From positions 1 to 9,875 of the forward strand of contig JAIRSQ010000074.1 in assembly GCA_031255395.1 (NCBI GenBank): a stretch of 9,875 nucleotides of DNA. Reading direction: 5' to 3'. The DNA is from Spirochaetaceae bacterium. Lineage in GTDB: Bacteria; Spirochaetota; Spirochaetia; Treponematales; Breznakiellaceae. This document shows, in pieces, positions 1-6,146 of this stretch. A model generated the notes under the pieces. It searched no databases and was not told the origin of the DNA. It was given only the letters and a program-made list of their open reading frames with translations. Every line of letters begins with the position of its first letter. Position 1 is the first letter of the stretch. A program made the position numbers and the translations under genes.

Positions 1-653
1 TTTTCAAATTCATATACATTATCAGCGTCCTGTTTATTGATATATAATTCAAGCCGTTCAATCTCATCGATAAAAACATTCTCCCACATATAGTTTTCAG
101 CGCCGGGTTTTCGGTGATACATTTCTACCATGTCCCGAAAAACATCATTGAAGGATTGGGACAAGAACACGGGCCCGTACATTACCCATGAATCAGTGCC
201 GCCGATAGTTACGCCGGTTATTCTTCCTGAATCCGATGTCGTAACGCACCATTCAGACGACTCGCCGCTTTTAAACACGCAGCTGTACCAGCTCCCGGTT
301 TCTTCGGCATGGAAAATATTGTTCCGCATCCAGTTGTCGGCGGACAGAATATAGGAATTCTTCAAATAATCTCTGGCATAATACAGACTTGAAAGATTGT
401 TTCTTTTGGCGAAATCGGGGTTGAATATCAGTTTTATGTTATACTTGTCTATAAGATAATCGAACTTTTCTTTTAGGTATCCGACAACTATAATAATATC
501 GTCAATCCCTCTTTCCCGCAGCTGTTGTATCTGACGTTCCAGCATCGGAACGCCTTTAACGGGAATCAATCCCTTGGGCAGTTCAAAGGTAAGCGGTACA
601 AACCGCGAGCCGAAACCGGCGGCAAGGATAATGGCGTTGTCTACCTTAGGCAT
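1..653 (-). CDS. licC: CTP:phosphocholine cytidylyltransferase (LicC-like), C-terminus cut by the window edge
   Basis: Partial gene of 217 visible codons, read leftwards and open to base 1. The start is ATG at 653-651, preceded by GGAG with 7 bases spacing. The protein begins with the nucleotidyltransferase signature: AIILAAGFGSR at residues 7-17 and P-K at 26-27 (nucleotide-binding loop and conserved lysine). Next come GIDDIIIVVGYLKE (49-62) and LSADN (103-107), whose D106 is the expected metal-binding aspartate. The order and wording follow the pneumococcal LicC family, which makes CDP-choline from CTP and phosphocholine in the cytosol for choline decoration or phosphatidylcholine synthesis. 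In treponemes this domain is known as the first half of a LicCA protein with a choline-kinase domain behind it. The visible part ends about where LicC alone would end, so the window cannot show whether it is fused. A different sugar-1-phosphate nucleotidyltransferase is less likely. Confidence 0.85.
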   Translation of the reverse strand, partial: MPKVDNAIILAAGFGSRFVPLTFELPKGLIPVKGVPMLERQIQQLRERGIDDIIIVVGYLKEKFDYLIDKYNIKLIFNPDFAKRNNLSSLYYARDYLKNSYILSADNWMRNNIFHAEETGSWYSCVFKSGESSEWCVTTSDSGRITGVTIGGTDSWVMYGPVFLSQSFNDVFRDMVEMYHRKPGAENYMWENVFIDEIERLELYINKQDADNVYEFE

Positions 654-720
654 TGATATTCTCCATTTTAGCGACCGTTTCAAACCGGATAGCGAAAAAC
701 ATGGCCGCGGGATTAGCGGC

Positions 721-748
721 ATAAATACGCCCGCGCAGGCGTATTTAT
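721..748. repeat. Perfect 11-bp inverted repeat (hairpin)
   Basis: ATAAATACGCC and its exact reverse complement are separated by the six bases CGCGCA. It sits 68 bases upstream of the licC start codon, inside the gene-free stretch 654-862. The stem has an A/T-rich base and a G+C top. There is no clear U-tract beyond the stem, so it is not a textbook terminator. It could be a bidirectional transcription barrier, an operator, or an end structure of the mobile-element debris next to it. Apart from this hairpin and the ribosome-binding site of licC, I see nothing recognisable in 654-862. Confidence 0.5.
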
Positions 749-862
749 CCCACCCTCGCGTTCTTAGACATTGCGCAATCGCCTTGCAAACGGGCATTCC
801 GCTATTTCTCTAAAAATCCCGCTAAATCACGCCTTTTGACAGACATTCCACGATTCTTTTGA

Positions 863-1201
863 CCGCTCGAATCACGGGGGCCTGAAGAACTGAGGACGGC
901 GCTTGTACAGGTCGTGATGGGGCCTCGCCGGATGAAGGCAACGACTTGCGCGTGGCGGCTGATGAAGAGGTATGAGGCGATGAAGCTGAGCAAGGGTTCC
1001 GGCAAAACGATAACGGCTACGGCGAGGAAGATAGCGGTCATCATCTGGAAGATGCTCACCGAAGAGGCCGAGTTTGACACCGGGAAAATGACGGATCGGG
1101 GTCTAGAAAAGAAATCGTCGGACATGGGCGTTTTGGCAAAGGCGGCGGCGGAAGCTGCGGTAACCGGAAAAAAAGAAGCCCGCGAAGCGGCGAACGGATG
1201 A
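863..1201 (+). pseudogene. C-terminal remnant of an IS110-type transposase
   Basis: The open frame runs from just after a TGA at 860-862 to a TGA at 1199-1201, about 112 codons. It reads RGPEELRTALVQVVMG, then WRLMKRYEAMK, then KGSGKTITATARKIAVIIWK and MLTEEAEFDTGKM. This is the pattern of the last part of IS110/IS116-type transposases (Transposase_20 region): the conserved RG...LR..LV block followed by a basic helix and ATARK. The N-terminal DEDD nuclease domain and the catalytic serine region are absent. The preceding sequence in the neighbouring frame reads TARITG, which resembles the GRIT that normally precedes RG, so a frameshift in the run of five Gs near 876-880 is likely. The piece is too short to work and is probably a decayed insertion. 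The nearest possible start, GTG 914, would make only a 95-residue fragment. Confidence 0.7.
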
Positions 1202-1212
1202 GGTGAAAATAA

Positions 1213-1225
1213 CCGGCGTTGCCGG
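1213..1225 (-). terminator. Weak terminator-like hairpin behind the transposase remnant
   Basis: CCGGC-GTT-GCCGG forms a 5-bp G+C stem with a 3-base loop. Read on the minus strand it is followed by TTATTTTC, a short T-rich run as in intrinsic terminators. On the plus strand it is followed by CAAAAAAC instead. It lies 12 bases after the stop of the IS110 remnant and could also be a leftover of the end of that element. Confidence 0.3.
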
Positions 1226-1279
1226 CAAAAAACGGAAAAAAGCCGGGTAGCGGCCTGTTTGCTGGTTGATTTTTTATAG

Positions 1280-1457
1280 GAGCAATGAGCAATGGTATCG
1301 ATTTAGGGGTTGCGAGGTGTCCGGGGGAGCAGGCTTGTGGGCGAATGAGCAATGAGCAGTGAGTAATGAGGAATGGTTTTTAATGGGAGTTGGCGAGTCG
1401 GCTGGGCGAGCGGGTTGGTAGGCGAATGAGCAATGAGTAATAAGCTATGAGCGATGG
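1280..1457. repeat. Three clusters of degenerate heptamer repeats (GAGCAAT type)
   Basis: Cluster 1 (1280-1295), cluster 2 (1341-1376) and cluster 3 (1422-1457) are each built from back-to-back 7-base units of the form GAGCAAT, GAGCAGT, GAGTAAT or GAGGAAT. Clusters 2 and 3 both begin with GGCGAATGAGCAATGAG and end in ATGG, and both are preceded by a similar GGTTGGT/GGCTTGTG-like segment. This suggests that a unit of about 80 bases was duplicated and then drifted. They lie in the 415-base gene-free stretch 1202-1616 between the IS110 remnant and the tRNA gene. No coding frame with a sensible start crosses them. Function unknown; slipped-strand repeats of this kind are common in intergenic DNA. 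Confidence 0.7.
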
Positions 1458-1511
1458 GAGAGATTTCATTCGCGTATGCCAATCACCCTTGCCATATTTA
1501 AGGCACGGTTT

Positions 1512-1568
1512 GAAGTCCGCTTTAGGTATGCCTCCGCAGAACGGATGTAAGACCAACTGGCGGACTTC
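1512..1568. repeat. Inverted repeat with 9-bp perfect arms upstream of tRNA-Arg
   Basis: GAAGTCCGC (1512-1520) and GCGGACTTC (1560-1568) are perfect reverse complements separated by 39 bases. The right arm ends 8 bases before the TTGACT box proposed for the tRNA promoter. It could form a large stem-loop, be a duplicated operator, or mark the edges of a small inserted segment. The loop contains no second strong stem that I can see. Confidence 0.45.
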
Positions 1569-1575
1569 CAGTACC

Positions 1576-1605
1576 TTGACTGAATGCGGCGGAGTGGAAT
1601 AAGCT
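1576..1605 (+). promoter_or_regulatory. Candidate sigma-70 promoter for tRNA-Arg (and possibly pheS)
   Basis: TTGACT (1576-1581) matches the -35 consensus at five of six bases. With an 18-base spacer the -10 position would be TAAGCT (1600-1605), a poor match at three of six. Transcription would begin near 1612, five bases before the mature tRNA 5' end, which is a sensible position. The weak -10 keeps confidence low. Confidence 0.35.
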
Positions 1606-1616
1606 GTTACCGATTC

Positions 1617-1690
<74 letters not shown>

Positions 1691-1717
1691 TATCTTTCAC
1701 TGGACGGCGGTTTTGGT

Positions 1718-3304
1718 ATGGATATTCAACGGATAATAAAGAATTTGCACCCGTTGGAAGTCAAAATCATTCTTCACTACGGGAAAACGGACGAGCTATC
1801 CGCCGAATCGGTTGAGAATGAGCTTGATTTTAAACGCGGAAATGGGAATCAGGCACTTTCATGGCTCTTGACAAAGGGAATTATAGTTGAAAAGCGGCGC
1901 GAAACAGCCGTTTTCTATGAATTAACGGAACTTGGCCGCTTTTGGAAGGAAAAAGGGACGCCGGAAGAGCGTATTCTGGAGCTTATTCGAATAAAACCCG
2001 GCCTTACCCTGCCCGAAATTGCCGTCACGCTGGGGATCGAAAGCAAGGACGCGGGCAGCGCGTTCGGAATTCTGTCAAAACTTGGACTGCTGGGTATGGA
2101 CAGCGAAAAACGGGTCGGCATAATCCTGCCACCGGAGCAGCTTGCGAACGGCCGCCCTTCCTCCGGTCCCGCCGCCGAGCGTTTTGCCGTGGTGCGCGAC
2201 CTCTTGGACAAGGCCGCTGAGAGCGGAGCGTTGCCCGAAACCTCGCTCAGCGCGGCGGAAAAACAGACACTTTCAAGTTTGGCCAAAAAGCGCGGCGCGG
2301 CGGACTCCGCTTTCCGCGTTATTGAGCGCGAAACCGCGTTTTTTATCTTTGCCGAAAGGTATGCCGCTGTGCGCGCCGCGCTGGAAGATGCCGGCGTAAG
2401 CGGAGACGAGATCGGCGTTCTTACCGCCGAAACGCTTGAAACAGGCTCGTGGCGAAACAAGAAATTCAGGGCGTACAACGTGCAAGTGCCGCCGACCCGA
2501 CTTTTGACGGGCAGAACCAACGCCTATTCGCAGTTTTTGGAACAAACGAAAGACAAACTGACAAGTTTGGGTTTCGAAGAATTTGACGGACCGCTCGTCG
2601 AAACCGAATTCTGGAATTCGGACGCGCTGTTCATGCCTCAGTTCCACGCGGCACGGGACATTCACGACGTATACCGCGTTTCGGAGCCGTCCGCGGCCAA
2701 AACTATCGACGAACCGTGGCTATCCGCGGTTGCCGCGGCTCACGAAAATGGCGGCGGAACGGGCAGTCGCGGCTGGGGCTATGCGTTTGACCGCGATTTC
2801 GCCAAACGACTCATCCTCCGAAGCCAAGGCACCGTTATGTCCGCAAAAACCCTTCCGCACGCGAAAATCCCCGGCAAATACTTCGGGATACTGCGCTGTT
2901 TTCGCTACGACAAGGTAGACGCCACCCATCTGTCGGACTTCTACCAAACAGAAGGCATCGTGCTTGGCGAAGACGTAAACCTCCGCACGCTGCTTGGAAT
3001 GCTGGAAATGTTCGCTGTCGAAGTGGCGGGCGCAAAAGAAGTAAAATACGTCCCCGGCTACTTCCCGTTCACCGAGCCGTCTGTCGAAGTGCATATCAAA
3101 CACCCCAAACTGGGATGGTTCGAACTCGGCGGCTCCGGTATATTCCGCCCTGAGGTAACGTCCTCGCTGGGGGTCAGCGTCCCGGTCGCTGCGTGGGGCA
3201 TCGGCATCGACCGCATGGCACTGATGGCACTTGGCTTGAGCGATTTGCGGGAACTTTTTAGCTATGACATCGAAGCCGTCCGTCTCCGCACGCACTCTCG
3301 CTAA
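1718..3304 (+). CDS. pheS: Phenylalanyl-tRNA synthetase alpha subunit, archaeal/eukaryotic type
   Basis: A 528-residue cytosolic enzyme subunit that with PheT charges tRNA-Phe with phenylalanine. Residues 1-90 are a winged-helix-like domain beginning LHPLEVKIILHYG, typical of archaeal and eukaryotic alpha subunits and absent from the roughly 330-residue bacterial form. A second helix-turn-helix-like part lies around 85-135. The class II catalytic core follows from about 260: motif 2 around FGILRCFRYDKVDATH (389-404), the phenylalanine-pocket block GYFPFTEPSVEVH (447-459), GWFELGGSGIFRPEV (466-480) and motif 3 GIGIDRMAL (494-502). Spirochaetes are the bacterial group known for this type. The position usually read RTHTT is RSQGT here (369-372). 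The ATG start has only a weak purine-rich stretch (GGACGGCGG) upstream. pheT is not next to it: the following gene is convergent. Confidence 0.93.
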   Translation: MDIQRIIKNLHPLEVKIILHYGKTDELSAESVENELDFKRGNGNQALSWLLTKGIIVEKRRETAVFYELTELGRFWKEKGTPEERILELIRIKPGLTLPEIAVTLGIESKDAGSAFGILSKLGLLGMDSEKRVGIILPPEQLANGRPSSGPAAERFAVVRDLLDKAAESGALPETSLSAAEKQTLSSLAKKRGAADSAFRVIERETAFFIFAERYAAVRAALEDAGVSGDEIGVLTAETLETGSWRNKKFRAYNVQVPPTRLLTGRTNAYSQFLEQTKDKLTSLGFEEFDGPLVETEFWNSDALFMPQFHAARDIHDVYRVSEPSAAKTIDEPWLSAVAAAHENGGGTGSRGWGYAFDRDFAKRLILRSQGTVMSAKTLPHAKIPGKYFGILRCFRYDKVDATHLSDFYQTEGIVLGEDVNLRTLLGMLEMFAVEVAGAKEVKYVPGYFPFTEPSVEVHIKHPKLGWFELGGSGIFRPEVTSSLGVSVPVAAWGIGIDRMALMALGLSDLRELFSYDIEAVRLRTHSR

Positions 3305-3321
3305 CCCCGTTTGCGGGTTTT
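3305..3321 (+). terminator. Probable short intrinsic terminator of pheS
   Basis: Directly after the TAA stop of pheS, CCCG-TTTG-CGGG forms a 4-bp all-G+C stem (3306-3317) followed by TTTT (3318-3321). The stem is short, so termination may be inefficient. In 3322-3462 I see no gene, only a small hairpin GCGGG-TTTA-CCCGC (3457-3470) that overlaps the stop codon of the convergent gene. Confidence 0.45.
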
Positions 3322-3462
3322 AACCTTCGAACGCGAATTAGGGGCAGACACATAGGCATGACGCGCTGAGGCGGGGATCTCGGGCAGAGTTATCCCGTGT
3401 CCGCTTGCAGACGGAATTGCAGAGACTGGTTTTCGCGTCGTTTTTGCCGCCTTGGGGCGGGT

Positions 3463-4008
3463 TTACCCGCGGTTAGGCGGGGGCGAGACGGATTTTCGGG
3501 GGATTTTAGCCGGTTCTCCCTTAAAGGGTCTGACCCTAGTCCTCGTTTCCAATGTCAGAGGTCTGACCCCGGCCTGCGTCCTCCCCGAAAGGGGCATGAC
3601 CCCTCCCTCAGCCGGCAAAAGTTCCGCCGTATCCGCGTTCGCCGCTACCAAACTCAAGTGCTTCGTTCCCTCAGGCAGTTCGCCTTCCACGATCCTAGAC
3701 CAGTACCGGTCGCCCCAGATATGCCCGCTCCAGCCGTTCAACAAGTTGAACCTAACAGCAAAGGTCTGCTTGAGCCACAGCATAATACGCGGCAACTGAA
3801 ACCCGTCCGCAGGCTTGATGTAAAAGACAAGCAGCGCGTCCTTCAGACACAGTCCGTGAATCTCAAAGTCGAAACGCGCCGCGGCATCGTCCAAAACTCG
3901 GGCGAAAAGACGTATTGCCTGCCTCGACTGGAATAACGGCTTCCGGTTGTTTACGGCCGTGCGGATTTCATACCACGCGCCATCTTTAAGTTTTCTTAAA
4001 GTTCTCAT
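3463..4008 (-). CDS. Y1/RAYT-like transposase-derived protein lacking catalytic residues
   Basis: A 181-residue protein starting at ATG 4008-4006. Residues 1-110 follow the fold of IS200-like (Y1, REP-associated) transposases: GAWYEIRTAVNNRKPLF (10-26), FEIHG (48-52), PRIMLWLKQTFAVRFN (73-88), SGHIWGDRYWSRIVEG (94-109). At the place of the metal-binding HUH motif (usually like MPNHVHLL) it reads LKDALLVFYIKP (55-66), without either histidine. The expected nucleophilic tyrosine after LKQTFA.R is F87. The protein should therefore be unable to cleave DNA by the known mechanism and may be a domesticated DNA- or RNA-binding relative. This is my inference from motif position, not a structural alignment. 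Residues 135-168 are an 11-residue repeat created by palindromes in the DNA (see 3525-3603). No clear Shine-Dalgarno sequence precedes the ATG. It converges with pheS. Confidence 0.75.
   Translation of the reverse strand: MRTLRKLKDGAWYEIRTAVNNRKPLFQSRQAIRLFARVLDDAAARFDFEIHGLCLKDALLVFYIKPADGFQLPRIMLWLKQTFAVRFNLLNGWSGHIWGDRYWSRIVEGELPEGTKHLSLVAANADTAELLPAEGGVMPLSGRTQAGVRPLTLETRTRVRPFKGEPAKIPRKSVSPPPNRG
3525..3603. repeat. Three REP-like palindromes at an exact 33-bp period
   Basis: AGGGTCTGACCCT (3525-3537), GAGGTCTGACCCC (3558-3570) and GGGGCATGACCCC (3591-3603) are imperfect palindromes of 13 bases. Their centres at 3531, 3564 and 3597 are exactly 33 bases apart, while the 20-base spacers between them differ in sequence. 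They resemble the short GGGTCAGACCC-type palindromes that accompany REP-associated transposases. All three lie inside the 3' part of the Y1/RAYT-like gene in the same reading frame, giving GVMPL, GVRPL and RVRPF at an 11-residue period in the protein. Confidence 0.7.
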
Positions 4009-4063
4009 GCATACTTATTGCGGCAACGCGCGGTTTTGCTTTAATTTGGCGCGAAAAACATGA

Positions 4064-4146
4064 GAAACAAGCCTGTTTCAGAGCTAATTGGCAGAGCGCT
4101 TTTTTGGAACAGCCTCAAATGCGCGTTTTGCATAAACGGAGTTTAT
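4064..4146. repeat. Two perfect short hairpins in the gap upstream of the RAYT-like gene
   Basis: GAAACA-AGCC-TGTTTC (4064-4079) and ATAAAC-GGA-GTTTAT (4132-4146) are perfect 6-bp stems with small loops. They lie in the 273-base gap 4009-4281 between the RAYT-like gene and the acyl-CoA synthetase gene, both read leftwards. Neither carries a convincing U-tract on the minus strand. They may be parts of a structured RNA or of a small mobile element together with the larger inverted repeat that begins at 4147. Confidence 0.4.
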
Positions 4147-4253
4147 CGTTGCCGTTTTTTGTCCCTGATTCGCATGATTAGAAAAGAACGTTTTGCAGGC
4201 GGCGTCCTTTTTGCGAAACATAAAAATTCAAACAGACGCCGCTAACGGCAACG
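4147..4253. repeat. Nested inverted repeat of 107 bp (possible miniature element or terminator region)
   Basis: The outer arms CGTTGCCGTT (4147-4156) and AACGGCAACG (4244-4253) are a perfect 10-bp inverted repeat. The inner arms GCGGCGTC (4199-4206) and GACGCCGC (4235-4242) are a perfect 8-bp inverted repeat, separated from the outer right arm by one base. The core CGGCAACG occurs once more at 4021-4028, just upstream of the RAYT-like start codon. On the minus strand the inner stem lies 39 bases after the acyl-CoA synthetase stop and could help end that transcript, although its 28-base loop is large and no T-run follows directly. I find no convincing target-site duplication at the outer edges. 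Confidence 0.5.
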
Positions 4254-4281
4254 TACGCCTTTAAGAAAAGACAAAACGAAG

Positions 4282-6030
4282 TTATGACCGCGAATGCGGG
4301 TAATCCTTGTACAGGAAACGGCGTACCTTTTTTTGCGCGTTTTTTTCTAGTTCCTCGTTTTGCACCGCAAAATCGCTTATCTTCTTATAGACTGGCAACG
4401 TGCGGTTCACCCGCTCAATCTCGTTCTTTACCAGACCGCGTATAAAATCATCTGAAAGCGTTTGTTCGGGGTAGTCCTCCGCAATCGCATCGCGGTTTGG
4501 AACCGTCAACGCGAAAATGGTCTCGCCCGCCGATTCCCGCTTTCCAAGTATGAGTATTTCGCATACAACGCGCGAGTCGTTGAACTGGCTTTCGATTTCT
4601 TCAGGGTAAATGTTCTTACCGCCGCTCGAAACGATAAGATTCTTCTTACGTCCGTTGATAAATACAAACCCGTCATTGTCTATGTAACCGAGGTCGCCTG
4701 TCTTAAGATAGCCGTCTTTGGTAAACATTTCCGCTGTCGCTTCGGGATTTTTGTAGTAACCGAGCATCAGTGACGGGGATTTTACGACAATTTCGCCGTG
4801 TTCACCAATGCCGAGTTCCAGCGTGTCATCGTTTTGGTCCACGATTTTGACATCCGTGTATTTTACGGGAAGTCCGACAGACGCGTTGCGTTTGTACTTG
4901 GTCGCGCCTACGCTGACAAGCGGGCTGTTTTCGCTCATTCCGTAGCCCTGAACGATGTTAAAGCCAAAGGAATCAAAAAAATCAGCGGTTTGCGGGTTCA
5001 ACGGACCGCCTCCCGCGACCATCATCTGTATGGATTCGAGTCCTGCCTTCTTGCGAATAAAGCGAAATACTTTCCTGCCGAAATCCGGATCGCCTTTTTT
5101 TGCCTTTGCAAGGGCGATTTTCCGCAAAACGTCCAAAACCGTCCGCACGATGGCGGGAGTTTTTTGATATTTTGAGTTGATTGCTCCCATCACCTTGTCA
5201 TAAAGCAACGGCACGGCTATAAGGAATGTGCCGCTCGCGTCATGAATGTCGTCAAGCACCACCTGTCCGACTAATTTTGAAACGATGATTGTGGGTATGC
5301 CAATGGAAAACGGAGCTATGAACGAGCAGGTCGTCGGGTAGGTGTGATGAAGCGGCAACACATTGATAAAAACGTCATTTTGTGTTGGCTGTAGGATGCG
5401 CACCGCCGCGCCGGCATTTGCTATGATTGCGGCGTGGCTAAGCGTAACGCCTTTTGAGAGCCCGGTAGTGCCCGACGTAAACACGATAGACATCGGGTCA
5501 TTGCCGTCAACGTCGCTTGCGGGCGGCAATTGTTGCGCGTCAGCGTCGGAGCCGAAGGCGGCAAAATCGCCGTTTCCGGCGATCTGCACCAGAACATCGG
5601 CATTTACTCCGAGAGATGAGAGACGCGCCGCAAAATCCGCCTTGCGCTCCGAGAAGAAAAACGCGCGAATCTCCGCCGTTTTCAGTATATTAATACATTC
5701 AGCTTCTGTGGTAAGGAAGTCTATCGGCACTATCACGCATCCGGCGGCAGCCGCCCCAAGCCAAACGGCCATCCATTCGGGCCGGTTTTCCGCCCACAGC
5801 GCGACGCGGTCTCCTTTGGCAAGGCCGGCTTTCAGCAACCCCCGCGCCACGCGCCGGCATTCAGACACGAACCGCCCGAATGTCCAAACCGTGAATTCTT
5901 TCTGTTTTTCGGCGCGATAAAAAATCGCTTTATCGTTGCCGTGTTCTTTATCGCACCAGTCAAGAAATTCGATAAAATTACGAAAACTTAGATCAGGCCA
6001 GTCCGCCATATACTGATTTGGATCTAACAT
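4282..6030 (-). CDS. Long-chain acyl-CoA synthetase (AMP-forming)
   Basis: A 582-residue ANL-superfamily enzyme that activates a fatty acid to acyl-AMP and then acyl-CoA, in the cytosol or at the membrane. All core motifs are present: TSGTTGLSKG (185-194, phosphate loop), QGYGMSENSP (361-370, adenine pocket), TGDLG (444-448, ribose-binding aspartate), GRKKNLIVSSGG (460-471, hinge) and QKKVRR (566-571), whose lysine would be the catalytic one of the mobile C-terminal domain. Length and motif wording fit FadD-like and FAA1-like long-chain enzymes better than acetyl-CoA synthetase (about 650 residues). Chain length and physiological substrate cannot be read from sequence. The ATG start at 6030-6028 has no Shine-Dalgarno sequence, but a strong -10 element lies 7 bases upstream (see 6037-6065). 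It is read in the same direction as the rfu operon but has its own promoter. Confidence 0.9.
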   Translation of the reverse strand: MLDPNQYMADWPDLSFRNFIEFLDWCDKEHGNDKAIFYRAEKQKEFTVWTFGRFVSECRRVARGLLKAGLAKGDRVALWAENRPEWMAVWLGAAAAGCVIVPIDFLTTEAECINILKTAEIRAFFFSERKADFAARLSSLGVNADVLVQIAGNGDFAAFGSDADAQQLPPASDVDGNDPMSIVFTSGTTGLSKGVTLSHAAIIANAGAAVRILQPTQNDVFINVLPLHHTYPTTCSFIAPFSIGIPTIIVSKLVGQVVLDDIHDASGTFLIAVPLLYDKVMGAINSKYQKTPAIVRTVLDVLRKIALAKAKKGDPDFGRKVFRFIRKKAGLESIQMMVAGGGPLNPQTADFFDSFGFNIVQGYGMSENSPLVSVGATKYKRNASVGLPVKYTDVKIVDQNDDTLELGIGEHGEIVVKSPSLMLGYYKNPEATAEMFTKDGYLKTGDLGYIDNDGFVFINGRKKNLIVSSGGKNIYPEEIESQFNDSRVVCEILILGKRESAGETIFALTVPNRDAIAEDYPEQTLSDDFIRGLVKNEIERVNRTLPVYKKISDFAVQNEELEKNAQKKVRRFLYKDYPHSRS

Positions 6031-6036
6031 AATTTC

Positions 6037-6065
6037 ATTATATCAAATATTGGCGGATTATTGAA
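6037..6065 (-). promoter_or_regulatory. Extended -10 promoter placed for a leaderless acyl-CoA synthetase mRNA
   Basis: On the minus strand TGATATAAT (6045-6037) is a perfect extended -10 element (TG, one base, TATAAT). With a 17-base spacer the -35 position is TTCAAT (6065-6060), a weak match, as is usual with extended -10 promoters. Start of transcription six to seven bases downstream falls at about 6031-6030, on the A of the ATG start codon. The absence of any Shine-Dalgarno sequence fits a leaderless mRNA. Confidence 0.6.
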
Positions 6066-6102
6066 GCCGTTCCGCATGAATATTCTTGCATTCGACAACA
6101 GT

Positions 6103-6135
6103 CATGCCGATGAAAACTCCGGCGATGCCGGCATG
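6103..6135 (-). terminator. Possible terminator of the rfu operon
   Basis: Beyond the rfuC stop on the minus strand, CCGGC-ATC-GCCGG (6131-6119) is followed by AGTTTTC. An alternative larger stem pairs CATGCCG (6135-6129) with CGGCATG (6109-6103). The T-run is only four bases, so this is a weak candidate. It lies before the acyl-CoA synthetase promoter and would separate the two units. Confidence 0.35.
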
Positions 6136-6146
6136 GCAGTCCGAGC

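Noticed and set aside
802..1352. Two minus-strand frames opposite the IS110 remnant
   Set aside because: They are antisense readings of the transposase remnant and show no family motif or start signal.
1380..1610. 76-codon minus-strand open frame across the heptamer repeats and the inverted repeat
   Set aside because: It has no ATG before codon 48 and no ribosome-binding site, and its upstream end would run into the tRNA gene; likely spurious, although its length could be checked for homologues.
4078..4110. Stretch resembling a tRNA D-arm (GAGCTAATTGGCAGAGCG)
   Set aside because: No anticodon stem, T-arm or acceptor stem can be built around it; taken as chance similarity.
4060..4245. 61-codon plus-strand open frame in the hairpin-rich gap
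   Set aside because: No family pattern, no Shine-Dalgarno sequence, and it runs through both arms of the nested inverted repeats; better explained as non-coding.
6024..6077. 17-codon upstream frame overlapping the acyl-CoA synthetase start codon
   Set aside because: No ribosome-binding site, and the proposed promoter would start transcription downstream of its ATG, so it would not be transcribed from there.
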